From: a virus
Direction: 5' to 3' (one strand)
IMG/VR virus record: IMGVR_UViG_3300022746_000031
Span: 1-45,081 of that record
DNA length: 45,081 nucleotides
Part shown: piece by piece, positions 12,601 through 20,861 of the stretch
How positions within the stretch are numbered: position 1 is the stretch's first letter
Layout of the letters: each line of letters opens with the position of its first letter
The notes under the pieces: model-generated
What the model saw: the letters and a program-made list of their open reading frames with translations, nothing else
What the model was told of the DNA's origin: nothing
Database searches by the model: none
Translations under genes and position numbers: made by a program

Positions 12601-15600
12601 TGCGGAACCAGGTGGTAAACCTCAGAGAGAGCATCATTGCCCAGTTCGGTGACTTTGCCATTCTTGACGAATAGCATCGAGGTAGCACGCATTACTGCTT
12701 CTGCTACTCGACCATCAGACTGCCGGATAGCATCGCTGACATAAGCGAATCGGTCAAAGAGCATCTTCAACTGCTGGAACATTTCTTCGTTGGTGTTGTA
12801 GCCACCCTTAGTAGCAGCGTTCCAACCATCGCGAAGAAGCCCAATCATCTGACCGCTAATGTCCTGCGAACGGACTAGCCAGTCCTCTACTGCGCCTTGT
12901 GCGCGAAGCAGGTGGATAGCCTCTAAATCGGGTCCAGCAACGGTTAGCAGGTGGTAAACGAAGTCTTCAGCATAGGTGGCAATGTTTGCCTTGTAGGAGG
13001 CGCTCAGAGCCTCTCCCTTAGCCTTGTATGCGGCAGTCTTAGCGAGAGTAGTAGCATCGTGTGCAATGCCCTTCTCGCGGGCTTCTAGAGCCTGACGAGT
13101 GACATTCAGGATGCTGTTGAAGTCTAGGGAGTCGCGCTTCTCTGGAGAGAAGAGAGCGTTCTCGATGATTCGCTTTCCTTCTTCAGTCTTAGCGAATACC
13201 TGCACAATGTCACCCATGTCGATGTAAACACTGTGACGGTTGGCTACTGCATCAAACTTGAGGTTTTTGACTTCTTTCTGAATGAACATACGCGAGCCAG
13301 TGGTAGCCAGCAAAGTCTCACGCATCTGAGCCATGTGCTGGATAAACCAGTCAATCTTGTTTTCAGCGACATTGTAGGATGCAAATAGTTCGGCATCCAT
13401 CTTCTCCATCTTCTTGCCGATTCGCCAGGTGTTACGACCAAGCAACTTGGCAACAAGTACCGACTGGAATGACTGGTTAGTCTGATCCGCGAGTACAGCC
13501 TCGCCAGTGTGTGGCTTCTCGGCTCCGAGGGTAGCAATGTCGCCAAGGCTGGAAGTTCGAGTGTGTCCGCCCTGCTTCTGGGTGAGGGCTAGCGCCTCGT
13601 CGAAACGCTGACCAAAAGTCTCACGAAGCAACTCAGTCGCATCTTGAACAGTCTTAGCACCCCATCCCGCGAGCGCCCCAGCTGCATACTCACGGCTCGC
13701 ACCGTGAATCATTGGGGTTACGTCAGTCATTCCTAGTGCGCGAGCGTCAAGGTATGCCGAGATAACTTCGTTCTGGGATAGTCCAGTAGCCGATAGGAAT
13801 GTCTTGGTATCAGCCAGGGTAAGACGCTTACGCATCTGGGTGAGTGTGAGTGCTGGACCAGCAGGGTCTTTCAGCATCTCGGTAAGCATCTGCGCGGAAG
13901 GCTTAGTAGCAGACTTCTCAAACTTGACGATGGTCTGGTTGTTTGGATCCAGAGCCTTCATAATTTTGAGTAGCGATTCAGCAGGTACAGCATCTCCTGC
14001 ACGAATACCAGCGATGAGTTCTTCAGCAGAGTTGTAGGCGATTGGCTTTCCGCCAACACCAGACGCCTGTAGGTCGCTCAGAATCTTCTTTACAGCAGTT
14101 CTATCAGCAGCTGCTCCGTTGAGGGCGCCAGCGTCCAGCAGTGCCTTCCTAGCGCCTTCATCTGGTACTAGTTGCGACAACTTGTCCAAGTTTGCCTTGC
14201 TAGAGTCGGCAGTAAACTCCGTTAGACCATTCATAAGGTGCATCTGGTCAGCCTTTGGCAACTTCAAGAAATGAGTGTCGCCGGACTCTGAAAGGTATTT
14301 GCCGACAGTCTTGCTGCCGGTAGAGAACTTGTAAACCTTATTTCCGTAGGCATTTAGGAATGCAACGTTTTCTTTTGCACCCTTCTGAGCCTGCGCCAGA
14401 TACTCGTTGAAGAGTTCTTTTGGCGTGAAGCCGTCCTTCAACTTGATTGCGTCCTGGATGGCAGTCTGAGCCTGTGGCTTCAGTCCCTTGAAGATTGCGT
14501 TGCTCTTATTGTTTACGCCTTCGATGAAGCGGGAAACAGTTTCACTTAGAGCGCCAGCAGATGCACTAGTTCCTGTGGTCTTTTTAGCAAGGGCATCCAC
14601 TTTGCCGAGGATACTCTTTACTGCCTTGATGTCTTGGAAGCCAGCAGACTTCATTGCAGTTTCGTATGCAGTTGGTGCAGACTCCGGCATCGCTACACGG
14701 GAACGCTTAGCACCTGCTGGAGCCTTGATTGCAATCTCGCTGGGCTTTGGTGCTAGAACATCCTCGGTAGCGTTCTGAGCGCCGTGGTAAACGTAATCAG
14801 TGCCTAGACGTGCAGCTTGCTTTAGAACCTGCTTCTCAGCCTTGGCATACTCGCTCAACTTGTAGTTGGCGCGACTCGAGAAGATAACGTCCTTAGCGGC
14901 ACGAATACCGTTATCGACTGCTGAAAGCGTAGCGTCGAAAGCCTTCTCAGCAAGTGAGCGATCCACTGCGTTAGGCAACTTCACCATGTTGGTGTTTAGG
15001 TTTGCCAACTTGTCTAGGTAACGCTTTTGAATCTCAGCACCAACAGAAACTTCTCCGACTGGTCGCCTATTCTGAGGCTTGATGATTCCCTTCTGCTGGA
15101 GAGGGGTAGTCTTTGCCTTAGCTAGGTCTTCAGCGGTTAGTAGTCCCTTTTCGGCAGCAACCTTAGCGCCCTCGCTGGTAACGAGTTTCTTTGCAGCCCA
15201 TTCTGGAACTGAGCCAGCGGCACCACGGATAACACCCTTAGCGGCAGCTGCGCCAGTCTTACCGAGAAGTTCAAAACCCCTGAATATTGGTGCGGCAGGA
15301 ATGTAAGTGGTCGGATCAAGGGCAACATCAATGGCAGTTCCAATGACGGTATTCCATGTCTGTCTGGCAACTTTAGATATGGCATCACCAGCTACTCCGG
15401 TGACATTGCTATTCTTATCAAAAAGTGCCGTAGTAGCATCTACTACTGATTTTGCAGCTGAACCATCACTCTGATTGTTTATAGTCCAGCCAAGTCGCTT
15501 AGCGATAGCACCACCAGTGTGCTTTACTTCGCCACCAGTAGTCCAAGCAGTAGCGTTCTTTGCGGAGGTAGCCCACTCCTCGCCTAGCCAGCCAAGGTAG

Positions 15601-15992
15601 CCGTTCTTAGCAATGGACGCATCCATGCGCTTGCGCTCAGACTGGGTGGTTGGGGTAGCGAGGCGGTAAGCCAAGTCTTCAATCCAGTAAAGTGGCGTTT
15701 GAATACTGTTTAGGACAGTAGATGCAACTGGCAGGATTCCCTGCTGAGTCTCAGCGAAAGTCTTCTTAGCGGGAGCAGTAGTGGTAGTGGTTGCAGTCTT
15801 TGCTGGGCTAGTCGAACCCATTGGAGCGATACCAGCGAGTGGGTCAGCACCTGCACCCGTAGTAACGGTAGAGGTGTTGTTGCCAACGTTCACCGGAGCC
15901 GTTGGCTTAGGAGCAGTTACCTTAGTTTTTGCCCCCATTGGGGCAATGCCAGCAAGCGGATCAGGATTCGGTGTTGGGTTCGACAAGTTCAC
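9684..15992 (-). CDS. Giant virion protein, probable DNA-ejection protein, 2102 aa
   Basis: It takes up about 14 percent of the genome. It starts at GTG 15992; the ribosome-binding site is weak, and the first internal ATG is codon 19. A ten-residue motif DPLAGIAPMG occurs at 11-20 and 50-59 in a disordered P/T/A-rich N-terminus. The body is helical and largely soluble, with amphipathic or hydrophobic stretches (for example near 215-260 and, close to the C-terminus, VGYYTWLRVAHGMLFDLLIN). By position it matches T7 gp16, the last and largest internal protein, which crosses the envelope during DNA entry. No lysozyme, protease or polymerase motif was seen. Ejection function is inferred from synteny and size. 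Confidence 0.7.
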   Translation of the reverse strand: MNLSNPTPNPDPLAGIAPMGAKTKVTAPKPTAPVNVGNNTSTVTTGAGADPLAGIAPMGSTSPAKTATTTTTAPAKKTFAETQQGILPVASTVLNSIQTPLYWIEDLAYRLATPTTQSERKRMDASIAKNGYLGWLGEEWATSAKNATAWTTGGEVKHTGGAIAKRLGWTINNQSDGSAAKSVVDATTALFDKNSNVTGVAGDAISKVARQTWNTVIGTAIDVALDPTTYIPAAPIFRGFELLGKTGAAAAKGVIRGAAGSVPEWAAKKLVTSEGAKVAAEKGLLTAEDLAKAKTTPLQQKGIIKPQNRRPVGEVSVGAEIQKRYLDKLANLNTNMVKLPNAVDRSLAEKAFDATLSAVDNGIRAAKDVIFSSRANYKLSEYAKAEKQVLKQAARLGTDYVYHGAQNATEDVLAPKPSEIAIKAPAGAKRSRVAMPESAPTAYETAMKSAGFQDIKAVKSILGKVDALAKKTTGTSASAGALSETVSRFIEGVNNKSNAIFKGLKPQAQTAIQDAIKLKDGFTPKELFNEYLAQAQKGAKENVAFLNAYGNKVYKFSTGSKTVGKYLSESGDTHFLKLPKADQMHLMNGLTEFTADSSKANLDKLSQLVPDEGARKALLDAGALNGAAADRTAVKKILSDLQASGVGGKPIAYNSAEELIAGIRAGDAVPAESLLKIMKALDPNNQTIVKFEKSATKPSAQMLTEMLKDPAGPALTLTQMRKRLTLADTKTFLSATGLSQNEVISAYLDARALGMTDVTPMIHGASREYAAGALAGWGAKTVQDATELLRETFGQRFDEALALTQKQGGHTRTSSLGDIATLGAEKPHTGEAVLADQTNQSFQSVLVAKLLGRNTWRIGKKMEKMDAELFASYNVAENKIDWFIQHMAQMRETLLATTGSRMFIQKEVKNLKFDAVANRHSVYIDMGDIVQVFAKTEEGKRIIENALFSPEKRDSLDFNSILNVTRQALEAREKGIAHDATTLAKTAAYKAKGEALSASYKANIATYAEDFVYHLLTVAGPDLEAIHLLRAQGAVEDWLVRSQDISGQMIGLLRDGWNAATKGGYNTNEEMFQQLKMLFDRFAYVSDAIRQSDGRVAEAVMRATSMLFVKNGKVTELGNDALSEVYHLVPQLGSKDHGDFVELLNSYARHEDPMLSAPVGRERLPKPSPEVVAEASKLYTKAKDAYIEHAKAGLKLDSKEALKEWRATAKKIQGDLAKARDNAYKAWLPIEHYSNQFRKFIPVEAYDHAAELKWAETHPPRLIGDSLERVTLTDTATIKRVGTAGNGGEKAAAKAAANAAVVKHNEDLANAYVEDAATGIGESWDVYDGLGLEPTDTAIRAMEDSMYQQIAAHQPKVYTYSPVTAKGEGLSIAERIAQKASGTAGDLAGFRQMAESQLHSVKGDLARSLNQINKNFQGLEGKDWSEAISLALSKSPVNEMADPEIQVFQAQVNEIISSLLRDAEKNNINLDALASRLKDYGLKESDGFKLTGRLEDLMRNLPFMEKPAGIPDGSSDAIDWAGRQKKFEESSLRPVDALIKIGSAVHHVKTTQGMAASLAANFSHKGYGMTFEQAAKAGWVKVKSTIPTEISSNLPDDVLFHPTIAKQVAAFDREWTALMKGQDYGRWTKQVHTMMRAISWWKFSQTTLNPRHHIGNFIGDTQAELLRGNLNPMHWKLAWDIANESARALLKTDYLSRLGKDAQPAIDRFLAHETNPEKLTTEFARYTKGGKTVVPVVINGKTIHMSIAELVAKMQQKNILTNSYYNDEVSALYENLVLDTTASGANRQLVKSATLRARMGVEGFLKPFGDFTAVYSNYPRAAGAIDIMSKRSWSSEEEMWAAVSKHTHLYHPSIQSLSSGERKYGRLFVGYYTWLRVAHGMLFDLLINHTAGVTIVPKIMNNIRQQQGIEQQNPGSPWGANAWVNTPMNMLTSPYGPLLNTAQYGQIGIKTYTAPLDVMENYQFFYDPGANGNISDLIGENAQAGQALVGGQLNPIFKQVGQEVIGTDFQTGKKYTDRSAAAMWDRFLQTLGPTQLAEGLGIYTPMDKANGYTQQTKDLKVLKYLTGGKQFVTQNPDLTRAAQKGNTARLNTFLKNLPKENK

Positions 15993-15997
15993 ATCCT

Positions 15998-16016
15998 AAC
16001 TAGATGTAATCTAGTT
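15998..16016. repeat. Intercistronic palindrome
   Basis: AACTAGAT-GTA-ATCTAGTT is a perfect 8-bp palindrome with a 3-base loop, placed between the stop of the 357-aa gene and the GTG of the giant gene. A hairpin here would sit immediately at the initiation region of the giant gene and could limit its translation or be a processing site. Confidence 0.55.
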
Positions 16017-17089
16017 TACTTTGTCGGAGACCAAGTGGTGTAGTAACCAGCCTTTATCGCCTTGTACATCGAGTCACGCATAGGTCCAGATGCGTTAGGG
16101 TTGACCTTTAGCCAGCCGTTGTAAACATCATTCCAAGTGACCTTACCCTTAGTCTTACCAGTGTTCGCAGCCTGAGCATCGGCAGCAACCTGAAGAGCAT
16201 CACGAATAGCAGCGACGTTACGCTTAGCGAGGGTAAGTCCAGCACCAACACTCTGTCCAGGTACAAAGGAAACATTGCTCTGGCGAACCATCTTCTCCCA
16301 AGCAACTGGGCTATCCAACTTGATGTTGCTTGGCTTAGCGCTCTTAGCAAGGCTAGTAGCAGCACGAGTATCAGCAGCGTAGCGAGTAGCGGCAGCAGAA
16401 GTAGCAGCAGCACCCATAGTACCCTGCGCACGCAACTGAGCAACACCAAGGGCAGTCTGGTTCTTAGCATTAGCAAGTGCAGACTCTTGACCCATCTCAG
16501 CCTGCTTTATTCCGGCAGAGATAGCACCCTGAGCCTTCTGAGACTGTAGGTCATTCCAAGCAGTCTGCTGACCAAGAATGTCAGCCTGGTGCTGACGGTT
16601 CAACTGCTGAAGCGCATTAGCAACCTGGAAACCATAACCTGCCTGACGGGCATCGACATTGCCTACCTGTTGCTGGTTCATAGTGTTCATAAAGCCAGTC
16701 CAGTTAGTAAGTGCAGCATTAGACTGCCCAATACCCTGATTGATTGCAGCATTAGACCACGAGTCAGTTGGTGCTGGCATCCCACCGCTACCTAGTTCAC
16801 TGGCGGCACTCTGCGCTCCAGCGTTGCCAGCCTTCTGTTGCTGGCGAGCCTCAGCAGTGCGTGCAGCAACCTGCTCCTGCTGTTGCTGGATGGAACTGGC
16901 AAACTGGTCATTGATGCGCTGACGGTCGAGTGGAGCAACAGAAGTGAGTACTCCAGTGATGCTGGCTACGTCAGCCTTGTTCTGGGCATAACGGTTCTCG
17001 TTAGCAGCTGCCTGGTTCTTTAGGTTCTGCTCAAGTGGAGCATAGACGGCATTAGCGTCTGGGATTGCTGCGAAGTTTGGATCAGCCAT
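16016..17089 (-). CDS. Probable internal virion protein, 357 aa
   Basis: It is rich in A, Q, N and S, almost entirely helical, without cysteine. It begins MADPNFAAIPDANAVYAPLE. The coiled-coil-like core (QQQQEQVAARTAEARQQQK) and many AxxA repeats resemble the helical ejection proteins of podoviruses (T7 gp14 and gp15). It overlaps the upstream gene by eight bases and lies just before the giant protein, which fits that role. Direct sequence similarity to a named family is not apparent. Confidence 0.6.
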   Translation of the reverse strand: MADPNFAAIPDANAVYAPLEQNLKNQAAANENRYAQNKADVASITGVLTSVAPLDRQRINDQFASSIQQQQEQVAARTAEARQQQKAGNAGAQSAASELGSGGMPAPTDSWSNAAINQGIGQSNAALTNWTGFMNTMNQQQVGNVDARQAGYGFQVANALQQLNRQHQADILGQQTAWNDLQSQKAQGAISAGIKQAEMGQESALANAKNQTALGVAQLRAQGTMGAAATSAAATRYAADTRAATSLAKSAKPSNIKLDSPVAWEKMVRQSNVSFVPGQSVGAGLTLAKRNVAAIRDALQVAADAQAANTGKTKGKVTWNDVYNGWLKVNPNASGPMRDSMYKAIKAGYYTTWSPTK

Positions 17090-17819
17090 TTACGCCTGCC
17101 TGTGCTAGTCGATTCTGTAATGCAAGTTGAATTGCTTTTGTACGAGCATCCTGACCCTGAGCAGTACCTAGCCAGTCAGCACCAGCAGTTCCATAGTTAG
17201 AGAGGAAGTCCTGGTTCAAAGATGCAATCTGGTCTTTGATGTCAGTCTGTGCAGTAATCAAAGCAGCATTCTGCTTATCTTGAGCGCGGTAGTAAGCACC
17301 GTAATCACCGCGTTGCATTCCGCGAACTGCGAAAGAGTCGGCGAGCGCCCGATTAGCATCTGGAGCGTTCTGATCCATAGCGAGAATCTGGCTAGTCAAT
17401 GCGTTCTGCTGAGCCTGCATCTTCAGCATCGCATTAGCTTTAGCAGAGTTGAATGCGCTCTGACCGCTCCGCATTGCCTGCTGGTATAGTGGGTCGCCTT
17501 CAAGGCTCCACTTACTTAGCGCGGAATCATTGTTAGGGTTGCTCGTCTTGTTAGGGTTCGACGTGACAATGTTCTCCCCGGTCTGAACATTCTTCTCAGG
17601 GTTCAAGTTCATTGTTGCGTTAGGGTCAATTGCTGGACCCTTGTAGTTAGCAGCAGCGGAATCTAGGGCAGCCTTCTTAGCTGCCATAGCAGCAGCAGCG
17701 GCAGCGGCATTTCCGGTAGGGTCGTTAGCGCCAACAGGGTTAGCGAGCGGAGCCTTTACGCCAGTGATTGGGTTGTATCCGCTTACACCGTATCGGTCTG
17801 CAAGTGCGCTACTAGCCAT
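17082..17819 (-). CDS. Probable internal virion protein, 245 aa
   Basis: It begins MASSALADRYGVSGYNPITG; a low-complexity alanine run (near residues 38-50) is followed by an N/P/T-rich linker and a helical Q/A-rich C-terminal half (SAKANAMLKMQAQQNALTSQ). The composition matches the next gene. It starts within the end of the 75-aa gene and ends within the 357-aa gene. Its position between tail-tube genes and the giant protein suggests an ejection-complex component. Confidence 0.6.
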   Translation of the reverse strand: MASSALADRYGVSGYNPITGVKAPLANPVGANDPTGNAAAAAAAMAAKKAALDSAAANYKGPAIDPNATMNLNPEKNVQTGENIVTSNPNKTSNPNNDSALSKWSLEGDPLYQQAMRSGQSAFNSAKANAMLKMQAQQNALTSQILAMDQNAPDANRALADSFAVRGMQRGDYGAYYRAQDKQNAALITAQTDIKDQIASLNQDFLSNYGTAGADWLGTAQGQDARTKAIQLALQNRLAQAGVNG

Positions 17820-18039
17820 TGATAGTCCTCAGTACGTTTGGGTTCGAGTAAGCGCCAACATTCATAGCCTTCATCTTGGCAAGCAGTGCGCTCTTACGAG
17901 CCTTCAAAGCCATGTCGCGCTGAGCATAGCCAGCCTTGTCATTTGGTCCGATGCTAGGTGCGCCCGATACCTGAGAATAAACCTTGCTACCAGCTGCGTA
18001 TGGGTTGAACGAGAGAGTTCCTAGAACTGATGACTGCAT
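17812..18039 (-). CDS. Small structural-operon protein, 75 aa
   Basis: It begins MQSSVLGTLSFNPYAAGSKV and ends with a basic helical stretch (KARKSALLAKMKAMNVGAYS). It is coupled to the tail-nozzle gene by a one-base overlap and overlaps the next gene by eight bases. It may be a small virion or assembly factor, occupying the place of T7 gp13, but sequence gives no direct evidence. Confidence 0.6.
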   Translation of the reverse strand: MQSSVLGTLSFNPYAAGSKVYSQVSGAPSIGPNDKAGYAQRDMALKARKSALLAKMKAMNVGAYSNPNVLRTING

Positions 18040-19700
18040 TAGTTGGCTCCCTTCGCTACCTTAGCCTTGACCCCAACCATAGGGATGATGTTGAATACCT
18101 GGACTGGTGAAGTGGACGCCGTACCGTCACAGTCCAAGTATAACTCAAAGTAGATTCGGCGGAAGCGGAGGGCGTAGTTCAACTTGATTTCAGTACGAAC
18201 TGGAACGGTAGATACTGCAAGGGTAGTTACTGTAGAAACTCCACCAGTAGTAGCAGTTGGAGCATCCCAAGTACCGTACACTGCGTCTCCAGTGCCATCC
18301 TTCGATAGCGAATCCCAGGTAAGGAATCCGGTTTCATTGGTGTAGTCTTTCGACAACTCATCCCAAGTGGCGGTTGGCTTCACTTCTGGAATCTGTACAG
18401 GGTAAGCAATTGACTTGATTGCATTTGCAGACTGTACGTCAGCACCCCAGTAGTAGAGCCGCTTCCATTCCACAGGAGTATCGAAGTCATAAATCTTGGT
18501 TTGCATACGGCAAGAGATTGCTTCTGATCCAGTTGCGCTAACTGCCTGGTCTTCGATGCGCCAAAGTGAGTGGTCGCTAACGCCAGTTCCAGCAATGCTG
18601 ATTGCACCGGATACGCCGTAGTAGCCAATGTCTGCGGTGTCTTCGTAGAGCTTTGGAGCCATTACGAAGTAGCAGACGTCAGAGAGGGTTTCCCAGCGCG
18701 ACCAAGTATCGGTGTCTAGGTTGTAGACGTAGAGCATTCCGTTATGCCAAACAATACAGCGACGACCGACAATACTTACAGCATTCTGGATACGATGGTT
18801 TGCTGGGTCGCTAGATGCGCCCATCTTCACACGCTGAGCATTCAGTGGATAGAACAGCCAGTTCTGGTATTTGTAGAGAATGCCACCAGATAGAACAAAG
18901 TGTGCGTTCTCAAACTTGACTACTGACCACTTATTCTCAGCACCAATGTCCTGTTGCATTGCCTGCATCTGACCTAGTGCTGGAGTGGAAGTGTAGGAGT
19001 AGCGATAGGTTGACTGGTTGCGGAAGATAACAATGTCGTTGTAGCCGAGAATCATCGAGGTGATCCACTGACCGTCTCCGGTACCAATCTCTACATAGTA
19101 GTAGTTGTTGGTGGAGTCTTTCCAAGACCAGATAGAGGTCAGCTGACCTGAAGCGCCAAAGGTTGTAATGTCTGACCAGTAAACAGTGTTAGCAGTCGAA
19201 GTGCCTTGCACACCGTAGCCAAAGAAGCGGTTCTGGAAAAGTTGCACTCCACCAAGCAGAGGCATCGATGGGATAGCAGTGTAGGTGCCGTTCTCCCAGT
19301 AGCCACCAGAAACAGTAGTGGAGCAGATAAGAATCTTGTTGTCATACTGGGCGCAGTCGGAAGCCTTGAAGGTAGCAATCTGCGTAAAAGTCTTAGTGGC
19401 GATGTTGTAAAGCCAAGTCTTGGCATTAGTAGTAATCACCAGGTAGCGAGTACCGCTAGCAGTAACGTATGAGCCGATAATGTCGATTGGCTCTCCGGCT
19501 ACTGGAGTAGCAATGACAGCGGCACCATTCTTCTCAGTGTAAATAGGTGGACGCGAAGTCAAAGCACCATTGAGTGAAAACTCAAAGTTTACGATGTCTG
19601 CCAGTTCGTTATCTGCAATGGAAGACTGATCCCAGTAGTTGTTTAGTCCACCAGTGAACTTCTGTAGGGCTGCGCTTCTTGCTCGTACGGTACTCGACAT
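18039..19700 (-). CDS. Tail-tube/nozzle protein, beta-propeller type, 553 aa
   Basis: It begins with SAALQKFTGGLNNYWDQSSI, where the phrase of a GGLN stretch followed by NELADIVNFEF and LTSRPPI is typical of podovirus tail-needle, stabilisation and nozzle proteins (P22 gp10 and T7 gp12 types). The rest is strand-rich with repeated short blades (YLVITTNAKTWLYNIATKTF, CIVWHNGMLYVYNLDTDTW), as in a beta-propeller. It directly follows the adaptor gene, the T7 gp11-gp12 order. It would form the lower tail tube that closes the head after packaging. Confidence 0.75.
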   Translation of the reverse strand: MSSTVRARSAALQKFTGGLNNYWDQSSIADNELADIVNFEFSLNGALTSRPPIYTEKNGAAVIATPVAGEPIDIIGSYVTASGTRYLVITTNAKTWLYNIATKTFTQIATFKASDCAQYDNKILICSTTVSGGYWENGTYTAIPSMPLLGGVQLFQNRFFGYGVQGTSTANTVYWSDITTFGASGQLTSIWSWKDSTNNYYYVEIGTGDGQWITSMILGYNDIVIFRNQSTYRYSYTSTPALGQMQAMQQDIGAENKWSVVKFENAHFVLSGGILYKYQNWLFYPLNAQRVKMGASSDPANHRIQNAVSIVGRRCIVWHNGMLYVYNLDTDTWSRWETLSDVCYFVMAPKLYEDTADIGYYGVSGAISIAGTGVSDHSLWRIEDQAVSATGSEAISCRMQTKIYDFDTPVEWKRLYYWGADVQSANAIKSIAYPVQIPEVKPTATWDELSKDYTNETGFLTWDSLSKDGTGDAVYGTWDAPTATTGGVSTVTTLAVSTVPVRTEIKLNYALRFRRIYFELYLDCDGTASTSPVQVFNIIPMVGVKAKVAKGAN

Positions 19701-20359
19701 TAGTAGTCCAGAGGGTCAATCATGACGGTTGGGTAAACCTCAGATGTTGCGACGTTATCCTTCTGGCTTAGGCGGTTCAAACCGTCACGAAACTGAGCAG
19801 CCTTCAAGTTAGCTGCGTCGTAGTTCTCATCCATTTCAAGAGCCTGAGCCATCGTGTAGTTGACCAACTCGTTGAAGTAGCGGTCAGGGATTGCGACAGT
19901 ATCAGTTAGCGAACTAAGTGATACTGGAACCTTGATGTATTCCAACTTCAAACCCTGAGTGTAAGTAGTGTCAGGGATTGGGTAGAACGAGATAACGCCC
20001 GCACGCTCCCACCAGACATCTGGGGTAGCAGCGGTCATTACTCCGTTTGGATCCTGGCTCTTGATGTATTCACGAGCCTCCTGCGGAGTGATGTTGTCGA
20101 TAGGGTAGCCATTGACGTAGATGGCTTCAATAACCAAAACCTTGTCAGATGGGAAAGAGTAGTCCTGCTGACCAGCAGTGTAACTAGTAGTCTTGGTTGC
20201 TCGGAGGATTGGGTTACTATTTACAATCTCTCGCTGACCGTCATTGATCCAGCGAAGGATTGCAGCATCTGCCAGCTGCGCTCCGGAAGAGTCACCGAAC
20301 TGTGCGCGAACACGGTCAGCAATGTCTTGCCCCGTATGAGTGAACTCTTCTGCTGGCAT
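19700..20359 (-). CDS. Head-tail adaptor (T7 gp11/P22 gp4-like), 219 aa
   Basis: It begins MPAEEFTHTGQDIADRVRAQ and contains AAILRWINDGQREIVNSNP, the helical signature of podovirus adaptors, then strand-rich YSFPSDKVLVIEAIYVNG and the late helices DRYFNELVNYTMAQALEMDE with AQFRDGLNRL. It would form the ring joining portal to nozzle. Its stop overlaps the start of the nozzle gene. Confidence 0.8.
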   Translation of the reverse strand: MPAEEFTHTGQDIADRVRAQFGDSSGAQLADAAILRWINDGQREIVNSNPILRATKTTSYTAGQQDYSFPSDKVLVIEAIYVNGYPIDNITPQEAREYIKSQDPNGVMTAATPDVWWERAGVISFYPIPDTTYTQGLKLEYIKVPVSLSSLTDTVAIPDRYFNELVNYTMAQALEMDENYDAANLKAAQFRDGLNRLSQKDNVATSEVYPTVMIDPLDY

Positions 20360-20360
20360 C

Positions 20361-20792
20361 TTACTTCCTTAGAGTCTGACCGTTGTGGCGGTAGGTGTGC
20401 TTCTTTGACGAGAACATGGACTTCATCATGTCCTTCTTCTCGGCAAGTATCTCTTCTTCACGCTTTGCCTCAGTCAGCGCATAAGCCATCTCTAGCAATT
20501 GTATCTTATTGATATCTGCATCGGGGTCGTACATATTGTTGCGAAGCAACTCCGCTAGAAGCCTGTGGTCAATCTCAGATGGAGCTACAGTGCGAATCAA
20601 GTATGGGTGAAGGTTTAGGTCAATCGGTTTGTCGTAAAGCCCGAAAGGACGCTCAGGGTTGAACCCTTCCATACCTTCGTGCATCTGGATTAGATGGACG
20701 TTAGGGAATACGTCGCTGATTACTTGAGCGATTCTGCGGTGTTCTGAATCGTAGAGTCCGTCGATACGGGAGAAGTCGATGTAGTCTGCCAT
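20361..20792 (-). CDS. Hypothetical structural-operon protein, 143 aa
   Basis: It begins MADYIDFSRIDGLYDSEHRR and has a helical acidic-basic C-terminal half (YALTEAKREEEILAEKKDMM) ending with a basic tail. It is the first gene after the capsid terminator and ends one base before the adaptor ATG. A connector or assembly role is possible but not shown. Its initial part, with many histidines, prolines and aromatics, looks like a folded domain of unknown type. Confidence 0.65.
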   Translation of the reverse strand: MADYIDFSRIDGLYDSEHRRIAQVISDVFPNVHLIQMHEGMEGFNPERPFGLYDKPIDLNLHPYLIRTVAPSEIDHRLLAELLRNNMYDPDADINKIQLLEMAYALTEAKREEEILAEKKDMMKSMFSSKKHTYRHNGQTLRK

Positions 20793-20803
20793 AGTTCTAG
20801 TCT

Positions 20804-20847
20804 AATAAGAAACCCCCGGAACCTACGAGACGGATAGGTTCCGGGGG
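20804..20847 (-). terminator. Terminator after the major capsid gene
   Basis: On the minus strand a perfect 13-bp stem (CCCCCGGAACCTA at plus 20813-20825 with its partner at 20835-20847, 9-base loop) is followed by TTTCTTATT. It lies 14 bases after the capsid stop. Partial read-through would set high capsid and lower tail-gene expression. Confidence 0.9.
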
Positions 20848-20861
20848 AGTTCTAGGGACGC

